From positions 1,240,001 through 1,304,000 of the forward strand of contig MU004197.1 of NCBI GenBank assembly GCA_010093605.1: a stretch of DNA of 64,000 nt, given 5' to 3'. This stretch comes from Lophium mytilinum (Eukaryota; Ascomycota; Dothideomycetes; Mytilinidiales; Mytilinidiaceae). Of this stretch, positions 1-9,548 are shown piece after piece. The position numbers were made by a program, and so were the translations under genes. A model generated the notes under the pieces. It was not told where the DNA came from, did no database searches, and was given only the letters and a program-made list of their open reading frames with translations. Each line of letters starts with the position of its first letter. The first letter of the stretch is position 1.

Positions 1-821
1 AAATAAGTATAGATATTAATAAAAATTATAATAGCCCCCTCTTAATTTCTATATACCTATTTATAATAGTATCTATACCTCTTAATTTCCTTCTATATAC
101 TTCTTAATACTATAGTTAATTTCTACGCCTATTTTTATAGTCCCTATTAACTACGCTATTCTCTATAGTAGATTATTTAAAAATCTACCTACTTATACTA
201 TTTTTTTTATAGTAATTATAATAAAGGCCTAATTAACGCTATTACTATCTACTTTCTAGCCTACTATACTATATACTATTACTAGCACCTTATAGAGAAT
301 ATTAAGAAGGCCTATAGAGTTACTAGCTTACGCCTATTCTATATAGTTACTTAATATACTAATAATATATTATTTTAGTAGAATATAGCTAAAATAGCTA
401 TTTATAGCCTAGGCGCTATAGCCTATATACTTACCTAGAACTCTAGAAAGTAGCTATTAAGAAACTACCCTACTAGGCGCTTTAGGTCTATTACTAGCGG
501 CGTAAGTAAGTTCTAAAATAAGGTTATCTATAATAAGCGCTTAAAGTTAATACTCTTACTTATTAGCTTTATCTAGTACTAATATATTATAACTTATACT
601 AAGTACTACACTAAGATTATAAAGCTTAGCACCTCTATCTAGCCCCTTTAATAGAGAAAATACAATGCAATTAAATTTATAGCACCTTAGAAATACAACC
701 TAAGGAGTGCCCCTAGGGGCTACTTAAGGCCCTATAAACGTTTGCACGCAGTATTAGAGCTCTATAAGCTATGCTAGCGGCGTCGCGGTAGAATTATATA
801 TTATAACCCCTATTATGCAGC

Positions 822-824
822 ATT

Positions 825-857
<33 letters not shown>

Positions 858-877
858 ACTAATAATACTAATAATAA
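822..877. repeat. (AAT)n microsatellite
   Basis: A run of ATT/AAT trinucleotides, about nine clean units from 828 to 855, is followed by AAT units interspersed with ACT up to about 877. It sits just before the recognisable LINE ORF1 region. Confidence 0.85.
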
Positions 878-1782
878 CCCTAAAACTAAACCTACTAACT
901 AAAGACTAAGTAGAATATCTATGCTAATATCTAAGCGCTTATTAAAGAAGCCTATAGTATATAGGACTCTCTATAGAATAAGCCTATATCCTCTAACCCT
1001 AAGATAAATAACGCCCTTAAGCACCTCTAGAACTTCGCCGGGCGTATACTAGCTAGCCTCTTAGGTACTATAGAGGACCTATAATAAATGCTATAGAGAA
1101 AGATAATAAAGATAATAAAGAAAATATAGAAGGGCGTATAGGTGCTATCTATATAAGAAATAACCTATGCAGTAGTAATAGTAGTAGAAAGAAATAGTAA
1201 GACTATAGAAAATAGGGAGTATATAATATAGACTACCTATAAAATTACTATATATATTAAGAATAAGAAGGAACGCGCTGTAATAAATAAGGACTTAAAC
1301 GCAACTATTACCTATAAGCTCTAAGTAGTAGAAGAGCCTAATATAATAAAGATCTATAGTATTAGAAAGCTCTAGAGTAGAGATGTAAAGGCCTATATAC
1401 TAGACGTAACCGCTAAGAAAGCCCTATTAAAGAAGAAGGAATAGATAAAGGTCCTAGGTAAAATAGTATAAATCTAACTACCTAAGGTTCTTCTAGAGGT
1501 ATATAGAGTACCTAAAGAGATAGACCTAAAGGACCTAATACTATAAAGTAGCATTATATAAGATAATAAGGTACTATATCTAGGCCTAGCTATATATAAG
1601 ATTATATAGAAGCACCTAAATTAAATCTAGGCTATTAGAAATAACCCTAAACGGCGCGCCTTATTAGCTATAGTTACTATAGGCATAGAGGTAATAGTAA
1701 ATAAAATTATAGATAGCGGGCTAGTATAGAATAGATATATACTAGAGGCTGTAAAGTATAAGGTAGGCTTTATAGCTACCTA

Positions 1783-1960
1783 ATGCTTCTAATACTAGGG
1801 CTATAGGCACGTCGCTAGACACTATAAGAAGAAGGCGGTATACGCAGCGTGCGCAGAAGCTTATAATATAAGATAATGCATAGAGAAGAGTATTAGGAAG
1901 TGCGCTAACTATAAGAGAAGCTACCTATTATATAGTGCGGCGTGCACTATAAGAAAGAAT
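1783..1960 (+). pseudogene. LINE ORF1 CCHC zinc-knuckle remnant
   Basis: In the frame starting at 1783 the translation reads as Gly/His-centred zinc knuckles interrupted by stops. It starts with Cys-Phe-stop-Tyr, followed by a Gly-Tyr-Arg-His-Val-Ala stretch, and a second and third Cys-rich stretch follow. Several expected Cys codons are now Tyr (TAT/TAC for TGT/TGC), which is the G-to-A change RIP produces. The order and spacing match the nucleic-acid-binding knuckles at the C-terminus of ORF1 (gag-like) proteins of fungal Tad1/I LINEs. It is broken and untranslatable. Confidence 0.65.
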
Positions 1961-2286
1961 ACTTAACTAAAAGCTAATATAAAGAGGTAGGTAGTACTAA
2001 CCTACTATAGGGCTAATAATAGCCCTAATAATAATACTAATAATACGCCGGGTATAGTAATATTCCAATCTATAATAGAATTATAAGCTCTTAACGCAGT
2101 AAGTAGAAAGAGAAAGGCTACTAAGAATAGTAATATACTAGATAGCAGCACTTTAAGAAGAGTAGAACGCCCCCCTATATCCACTATATTTACCGCGCAT
2201 AAGAATCTAAAATAACTAAAGATAAATAGAGTACTATAGTCTACCTATACTATATAGACTACCTAATTAATATATACTTTCTATTT

Positions 2287-2372
2287 AACGCAGCAGCCTA
2301 ACTATAATAACCTGCAGCCTTACTATAATAGCCCGCAGCCTTTCTATAGAACCCTGCAGCCTACCTATAAAA
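2287..2372 (+). repeat. 21-bp tandem repeat, about four copies
   Basis: Four consecutive units of about 21 bp share a core of CCTGCAGCCT (variants GCAGCAGCCT, CCCGCAGCCT) followed by a TATA-rich half. The unit length is a multiple of three and the array lies between the zinc-knuckle and endonuclease remnants of the LINE, so in the intact element it would have encoded a seven-residue repeat. Confidence 0.75.
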
Positions 2373-2399
2373 TGCTACACTACTTTTAGATAATAACCT

Positions 2400-3230
2400 A
2401 CAGTAATAATACTAGACTATTATAATTTAACGTAACTTAGGTGCTATCTACCTAGAAAGAAGAGGTAGTAAGCTATTAGCTCTATACTAAGGCTAGCTAG
2501 GCTATAATAAATAACTCTAAAGACTCTATAGATACCTAATATTAGAGTAACCTAATATACTTACTATTATATAGTATAATATTAATAAGAGCTAAGAGAC
2601 CTAAAGGGAGTTCCTTAAGAAGGTAGAGGTAGCCTAGCCCTAGCTATTAGTGCTAGCTATATAAGAACTATAGAAGAATATCTAGAAATATACCTTACTA
2701 TATATAAAATTATACTACCTACTATATAGAGAAAGCCTAAAAGCTAGAATATATATATATATTAATAAGTGCCTAAACCTAGGCTAATAAACTATAGAGT
2801 ACTACTTACTAGACCTTATTACTCTCTTCCTCTAGGCCGGGAGAGAGAATATTTAAATTTATAATATCTACAACCTAAAGCTATATAGAATTATAGCCAC
2901 GCTGCCCTCTATACTATATAAGGAGGTAGAGTATATACTTATAGGTAATATAAACCTATACTACCCGTTCTAGAGAGAAATATAGGTAATTAGTATAGAA
3001 GAGTAAGCTAAGAAGCTTATTTACATTATAATAGAAGCAGGCCTAACCCTAGCTATAGAGGAGGGTATAGAAATATAGGTAAGAGAAATATAGTAGACTA
3101 TAATTAACCTTATATTTATATCTAAATAGCTAATAGAATATATAACGTTCTATATAGTTTAAAAGAAGTAGAACTATTACTTAAACTACTACCCTATATA
3201 TACAGAATTTAATATTATACTACTACTAGT
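2400..3230 (+). pseudogene. LINE endonuclease domain remnant
   Basis: The recognisable part is the C-terminal end at about 3030-3210. A Gly-Leu-Thr-Leu-Ala stretch is followed by an Ile-Asn-Leu-Ile-Phe-Ile-Ser block and then a Tyr-Tyr-Pro-Ile-Tyr motif, matching the last strands of the endonuclease/exonuclease/phosphatase fold in fungal LINEs. The catalytic His of the usual D-H-x-P-I motif appears as Tyr, consistent with mutation. The N-terminal half, from about 2400, is inferred from position only. Non-functional. Confidence 0.5.
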
Positions 3231-3959
3231 AACTAAATAGCCCCTATACTAGCTATAGAAGAATATTATATAGAAGGACATATAGAAGCACCTTATAGCC
3301 TAGCTAGTTAAGCTAGAAAACTAGAATAACCCCCTAGATAATAAAGAAGAAGAAGACCTAGATAACTTTATATATATTCTCTACTAACTTATTAAAATTA
3401 CTATTAACGCTATAGTACTAATAGCACAGCCCTTATAGTATGCATTACTATTCTAGACTAAGAAGTACTTAGAGGAGGTATATAAAACTAGGCAGGCGTA
3501 TAGAATATAGTGCTTATTACGCTCTATAAAGGACTAGATATTATACTAGATCTAGTATAACTATAAGAAAAGAGCTATATAGAAAGAGAGCACTAAGATA
3601 TAGTACTATATAGTAGAGAAGGTAATAAATAACTCTAAAGGGGTATAGAAACTAGCTAAATAGGGCCGCACAGTTAGAAAGGAATTAAGGCCCCCTTCTT
3701 AATTTCCCCTTCTCTTTTAGCTAGGTAACCCTACCCTATATATAGATAATAAGATAAAAGTATATATACTTACTAAATAGTTCTTTCTACTACTAGTAGA
3801 AGCTAACCTATCTAACCTAGAAGGGTTTTAATACCTAGAACTATATACTACCTCTATAGAAGTTACTATAGAAGATATACTCTTAGTACTAATAGAAATT
3901 GCGCTAGATAAGGCCTCTAGAATTATAGGAATTATAAATAGATTTCTAAAGAAGTATAA

Positions 3960-4740
3960 AATATAACTAGTACTAGTACTTGCCCGCTTCTTTATAAAGT
4001 GCCTATATAGAGGATACTATCCCCGCCCGTTTAAAGAATTAATTATAGTAGTTCTATATAAACCCTAGAAAGTATCCTATATAATAGTAAAAGCCTATAG
4101 GCCTATTACGCTACTAGAAATAATAGGTAAGCTATTTAAACGTATTATAGCTAAAAGGCTCTCTAAAATAGTAGAGGAAAAGAGTATACTACTACCTAGC
4201 TAAATAGGGGTACGGCTAGAACGCTCTATATAGATAGTACTTAAACTCCTTATAGAATAAATCTATGCTATATAGAAAGGAAACCTATAGCTTATAGTAT
4301 TACTTTTTAGCCTAGATATATTAGGAGCGTTTAATTAAGTCTTATATAAATAAATAATATATAACCTATAGGTCTAGAGTATACTAGAGTAGATAATAAG
4401 GTTTACTAGGTTCTTTCTATAAGACTATATAACTAGGCTCTCTATAGAAAGCTATATAGTAGAACTAATTATAGTTACTATAGGTATTCTATAGAGCTCC
4501 TTTCTATCGCCTATTCTCTTTCTCTTCTTTACTAGTATACTACTGCTAACCCTTTAAAATAGTAATATAACGGCCTACAGGTTTATAGATAATATAAATA
4601 TTCTTATATATAGTAGAACTATAGAGGCAAACTATAGGGCTATTAAGAGAGCCTATAATAGATGCATGGAATAGATAAGAAAGTACGGTATAGTATTTAC
4701 ACTAGATAAATATTACCTAATATACTTTATAAGAGCCTAT
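3960..4740 (+). pseudogene. LINE reverse transcriptase remnant
   Basis: The frame starting at 4051 (extended upstream) shows the RT blocks in order: a Tyr-Tyr-Pro-Arg-Pro-Phe-Lys-Glu block before the first RT motif, the Lys-Ala-Tyr-Arg-Pro-Ile-Thr-Leu-Leu motif near 4095, a Leu-Asp-Ile-Leu-Gly-Ala-Phe block near 4310, a Leu-Ser-Pro-Ile-Leu-Phe-Leu-Phe-Phe block near 4510, and the active-site position near 4580. There the expected Phe-x-Asp-Asp reads Phe-Ile-Asp-Asn, so a catalytic Asp codon (GAT) has become AAT. There are many in-frame TAG/TAA stops. This is a dead Tad1-like RT. Confidence 0.75.
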
Positions 4741-4980
4741 AAAGAAGTTAACCTAAGAGCTATAGTTAATATATAAGGCTTTACGGAGGGCCCTATAATA
4801 GACTTAAGAGTACTAGAAGTATAAATAGACTTAAAGCTTAAATAGGGCCTATATATTAGTATTATAAAGAATAAAGCTATAACCTAGATAGGGGCACTTA
4901 CGCGGCTTATAGCATTTACCTAGGGCGCTAGCTTTAGGAAAGCACGCCTAATATACTTAGTAGTAGTCCGGCCTACTATT

Positions 4981-5406
4981 ATATATAGATGCACTACCTA
5001 GTATACTATACTAGATATACTAGAGCAGCTTAGTAAGATAAAGATTAAGTAGCTTAAAATAACCTAGAACTAATGCCTCTAGAGAATCTTAGGGGCCTAT
5101 AAGACTATAAGTACTATAGTACTAGAATATAAAATATTATACCTACTACTCTAGCTAAAACTAGAGAAACTTATAGTAGCTTACGCGGNNNNNNNNNNAT
5201 ATATAGATATACTACCTAGTATACTATACTAGGCATGCTAGAGTAGCTTAGTAAGATAAAGATTAAGTAGCTTAAAATAACCTAGAACTAATACCTTTAG
5301 AGAATCTTAGGGGCCTATAAGACTATAAGTACTATAGTACTAGAATATAAAATATTATACCTACTACTCTAGCTAAAACTAGAGAAACTTATAGTAGCTT
5401 ACGCGG
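4981..5406. repeat. 208-bp direct duplication flanking a gap
   Basis: Bases 4981-5188 and 5199-5406 are the same 208 bp, separated only by ten Ns. I count eight differences, all transitions (A/G or C/T). The sequence lies in the linker region downstream of the RT. It may be a failed overlap of two contig ends or two RIP-diverged copies placed next to each other by the assembler; a true tandem duplication is less likely. Confidence 0.9.
5189..5198. other. Assembly gap of ten Ns
   Basis: Ten unknown bases. The two sides carry the same 208-bp sequence, so the real gap size and local copy number are unknown. Confidence 0.99.
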
Positions 5407-6099
5407 ACTATACGCGTAAAGGGCTAGCACGCTAGTATATTAAAATAGCATACAGTAATATATAATAGAAAATCCATACCTACTATAGGCTACTTATAAG
5501 GCTAAAGTATAGCCCTAGCTACTATAATATACTCTATAACCTTATAGTAAAGGCTATAAGGTTATATACTAGGTATAAAGATAAATTAGATAAAGCCTAT
5601 AAGCACTTAAGGCGATTTACAATTAAATATAAATATAAAGAAAGGTAGAAGAAGGTATAGAAGTTCTTTTATAAAATAGAATAGCGCGGGCTACTAACGC
5701 CGGCCCTTAATACTAAATAGAGTAAATAATAGAAGACTATATATAAAGGGCTTATAAAGGTTAAAAGTACTATTCTTATAAATCTATAAATAGAGTATAT
5801 AGGGCTTAATAGATACCTGCACTATATATAGGTGCTAGGCTACCTAATACTAGCCTGCTTCTACGGGCATAGCCTCTAATTACTATACTATATAGTAATA
5901 AACTGCGAGAGGTATATAGAGGGTAGAGGTAAACTATTTAAGAAAGTAAAGACTTAGATATATAAGGAAATATATAAAAGTAAAAAGGGACCTAAGATAG
6001 TAGCTAGGTAGTTTCTATAGAAAATAGACCTGCTACCCTACCTCTTAATAGCGAGAGAGATAGAAAGGGAGTAGACCTAGCCCTTCTACTTAATACTAC

Positions 6100-6258
6100 A
6101 GCCCTGCTATTACCTATAGCCTTGCTATAACTAATAGCCTTACTATAACTAATAGCCTTACTATTACTAATAGCCTTACTATTACCTATAGCCTTACTAT
6201 TATCTATAGCCTTGCTATTACCTATAGCCTTACTATTACCTATAGCCTTACTATTACC
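6100..6258 (+). repeat. 18-bp minisatellite, about nine copies
   Basis: Tandem units of the form TAGCCTTACTATTACCTA repeat about nine times. Variants differ mainly by transitions (CTTGCTA for CTTACTA, ACTAA for ACCTA, TATCTA for TACCTA). It lies downstream of the coding remnants of the LINE, where a 3' untranslated region would be. Confidence 0.85.
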
Positions 6259-8133
6259 CCCGACTATACTATAGCGGGCCTTAGCGCCCCCTCTTAACTA
6301 GTACTTAGTATAGATAGTTAGCTTTAGGTCTCTACTATATACCCTATAATATATACTTTCTATATACTTTCTATCCCTTATAGCCCTTTTATTTCTAAAT
6401 AGTCTATCTACTTTATAATAGTATATATACGCGGCTCTCTTTCTCCCGCTATTAGTTAGTTATACTATAAGGGCTTATACTTACTATAAGTAGCTATATA
6501 CTTTCTAATTATAGACTATAAACTATATACTTTATACTCTTAGCCCTTCTATAGCTATTAGCTATACTATAGAGGCTTATATATACTACTATAGCTATAA
6601 ACTCTATATAGCCGCTTATAGCCCTTCTACTTTTATAGCCTATCTATAAACTATATACTTTCTATATACCTCTACTATATACTATCTATATACTGCATAG
6701 CCTTTCTATCTCTAATAGCCTATACAGCTACTATTTATTTTACCTTATTATTTTAGATAAAGGCCCCGCAAGCGCACTACTTATATACGGGCCCTTATGC
6801 TAATTCTATACTAGCCTTATATTTAGATTCTACTCGGCCTAAACCTAGAAGGATAATAATAAACCTTCCTAGATAGATATAGGAAGACGCATCTTAATAG
6901 CTTATTCTATAGTAGTTCTTATAGACCTACTATATATCCCCTATAGTAAAATATAAAGGAGAAGGGCGCCTAACACTAGATATAATAGAGAATAAGGTTT
7001 TTATCTAAATACTGCCCGGTAGTAAACAGTTTTCCCCTTATAAATTAGCCTAGATAGAATAGCTACATAGACCCTAATAGGAGCTACACTAGTGTAATAG
7101 AATTTAATAATAATAATAATATCTAGCGCTTTTATAATTTTAATAGCTTTAAGTACTTCTTTTAGTATAGCTAGAAGCTCTATATATAGGTATAGAGGGA
7201 GGGCGCTATATACTACTACTACCTAAATATATTTACTAACCTAGGCAGCGCCTTTTTCTTAGCGTATATTTTCTACTACTATATAGTAAAGGTTTATATA
7301 GTATACCTTAACCTATATAATTATATATATAAAGAATTCTAGAATTATAACTTTTCTTACTACTATACTATTACTATTATTAGCGCCCTTAGATAGAAGA
7401 TAGGAGATAGATATAATCCTTCTATTAAATTACCTTATAGCTAAGGTTCTATAAGGCCGTACGCCTGCTACTAGCGCACCTAGTTAAGCGCTATTCTTAG
7501 CCTATAAGAACTAAGAATATTATTCTATTAAATACCTACCTAGCACCGCCTAAGAAGGTGCTTTAAGGTCTAGTATAGCATAATTAATAGCGTGCGGGCA
7601 ATAGCTATAGCCCTATAAGAGTAGAGGGCTAGGCGTGCTTAGTATATAGTTTAAGAAGTTATAATAAATAGAATAAATAGAAGTATAGAGAATATATAAT
7701 AATTTAATATATTTTAATACTTTTATATAGAAATTAAGCCCTTTTTTATAGTCTCTAGGCCTATTTTCCCTTAGTTTAGTATATAGGCCTTTATTAGTTA
7801 CTTCTTATATATTTTTAGTTAATTTTTAATTAATTATATTAACTACTCCTACTAGTAAAATACCAGCTATAATCTAAGCCTAATTTAGAGGCTATTACTA
7901 ACTACCTAATTAGGTTAGTTCTACTTAGTAAGCTAATTAGATTACGCAGAAACTTAATACTACCCTACTTATTTATTCCCTAATTAAAATCTATTACTAC
8001 TAAGTATTCTTACTTACTATTTTTATACTTTTATTTAAAAATTTATAACTTTATTAATTTCTATACTAAATTATACTAAATTCTAGCTTAATAATTCTTA
8101 GACTTAGCGCTATTCTTTACTAAAAGGTAAGGA

Positions 8134-8280
8134 GTAAAAGAAAAGTAACCTTACTAGGAATTAAACCCGTAAAAAGGTCCCTTATCTATAGTAGAGCCGG
8201 GTTAGTACCTATTATTATAACTATAGATATAGTAGCGGATACTAACCTAATACCGCCCTACTAACTACTAAACTATACTA
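8134..8280 (-). pseudogene. RIP-eroded tRNA-like Pol III sequence
   Basis: On the minus strand, 8277-8261 reads as an A-box-like TAGTTTAGTAGTTAG, 8250-8235 contains GGTTAGTATCCGC as in the D-arm of fungal tRNAs, and 8170-8154 reads ACGGGTTTAATTCCTAG, a B box (GGTTCAATTCC) with one C-to-T change. A TTTT run follows at about 8144. The acceptor halves do not pair well in my reading and the A-B distance is about 90 bp. It could be a decayed tRNA gene, two overlapping remnants or a SINE head. Confidence 0.35.
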
Positions 8281-8540
8281 GAACTATTAAAGAATAGCTA
8301 AAATTATTAATTATATATACCCTAAAATAATATTATAATAATAATAGGGGTGCGGCATATAAAGTATATAAGAAATTATACCTTAATACTATAGCTAAGG
8401 CCTATATAGAGTTATATAGTAGCTAAAAACACCTCTATAATATAAGATAATAGAGCTAATACTTAAATAGGCCTAGGAACTAGTTACTAGGCCTTAATTA
8501 GCATAGGCGTGTTAATCTAGCGTCCCGGAGGCGTTTATAG

Positions 8541-9548
8541 GCATTATAAAACGTTTGCCGCCAAGATACAGGCAATCCAAACTGTAGCCCCTCCAGCAGC
8601 CGTCAGCGGGCCATTGGCCCTCGCGCGGCCCAAGCGCGCTGCAGGACGGCAGTTCGCCAGGACATCCCATTTGCACCACCATCGCGTGCAACGTCTGCAG
8701 AGGTAGCAAACATAGATATGCGCCGCCTCCCTAGGGAAAACCGGGTTCGCGCGCCCGAAGTCGTCAACCCGAACTGCCGCCCGCCATGCATCGCTCCACC
8801 ACCCTAACCACGCCGTCTCCCGCCTCGCGTCATACCGTGGCTTGTCCGGCCAAGGAGAATGCGGCTGCTCGAGTCTTGGGCCTCCACTCGTCGGGTCTCT
8901 CGATGCTCGCAGCCTCTCTGGGGCATCGCTCCCCGTGCGTCCAGGAACTAACCCACCGCTGTGTTCCCACGCGTTCCTGGATCCACCGGTCCGTCCCTGC
9001 CAGGGCATCGCCCTTCACCGTGACAGCCCTGCCACGCATCGCCGTTTCCCAGAGCCGCGTCGTGACAGATCACATGTGGCCGTTGACCATGTGGGCCTCT
9101 GACACTGACAGGAAGGTGGAGCCGCAGCCACTCAGGAAGAAAAGAAAAACTCGGAACGCCACACCATACTCTCCAAGCGCTGCATCCTATTGAAGTTGAG
9201 ATGCAGAGGGTTTCGTGTTTCAGGACAGTGAGGCTGCTAACCGTGAGGTCTGTGAAACTTGTGTGAACACAACATGATTAAATCTTCGAATGTATATACA
9301 GTTATATTGATAACAAGAGCTGCTTTTTTCACCGCCCACGAGCTAACGTTCGTGTCTCCTGCAACCAGGCTGTAGGTGCGTCTCCAAAAGGAATCCAAAG
9401 AACTAGCTGCTACCCTATCTATAGTCAGCTTTCAAGACGCATAAGAGATCATTTTAGTCCACGGCTTGCCACCACCGTGTCCTCATCCGCATCCGGTCGC
9501 CCTCTTCCGGCTAGAGCGGGGGCGCACGATGATGCCCACCCCGCCATG
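8541..9548. other. GC-rich spacer, no supported gene
   Basis: The stretch from the RIP boundary to the 3' end of the ABC transporter is GC-rich to about 9200 and then mixed. Overlapping open frames occur on both strands at 8544-9193, but none has a recognisable domain or convincing splice context and they overlap one another. It contains the transporter's 3' untranslated region. Confidence 0.6.

Larger units (their letters stand above)
880..6260 (+). mobile_element. Degenerate Tad1/I-type LINE retrotransposon
   Basis: Reading through stop codons on the plus strand, I can follow a complete non-LTR element order: a zinc-knuckle ORF1 product (about 1783-1960), an apurinic-type endonuclease (C-terminal part about 3030-3210), a reverse transcriptase (about 3960-4740) and the long thumb/linker after it (about 4800-5400). 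Stops are nearly all TAG or TAA at positions where the family has Trp, Gln or Arg, as expected after C-to-T and G-to-A change. The element cannot encode protein. The outer limits are my estimate: the 5' limit follows an (AAT)n tract and the 3' limit is placed after the 18-bp tandem array. No poly(A) tail or target-site duplication was identified. Confidence 0.75.
1..8540. repeat. AT-rich, RIP-saturated repeat block
   Basis: The block is dominated by TA, TAG and TAA words, and no usable reading frame survives on either strand. TpA is in large excess. In the lines I read, CpA survives almost only as ACA or GCA and TpG as TGT or TGC; TCA and TGA are essentially missing, while CpG is still common. 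This is the footprint expected of repeat-induced point mutation, the fungal process that turns CpA into TpA in duplicated DNA. Part of the block is recognisable as a non-LTR retrotransposon. Roughly 6300-8100 also looks like decayed repeat, but I could not assign it to a family. Composition changes sharply near 8510-8560. Confidence 0.9.

Noticed and set aside
1-600. Telomere or subtelomere at the window start
   Set aside because: No TTAGGG-type repeats; the AT-rich sequence is explained by RIP of repeats.
8544-9193. Cluster of overlapping frames of 62-154 aa
   Set aside because: Mutually overlapping on both strands, no recognised domain and no convincing splice sites; likely chance openness in GC-rich DNA.
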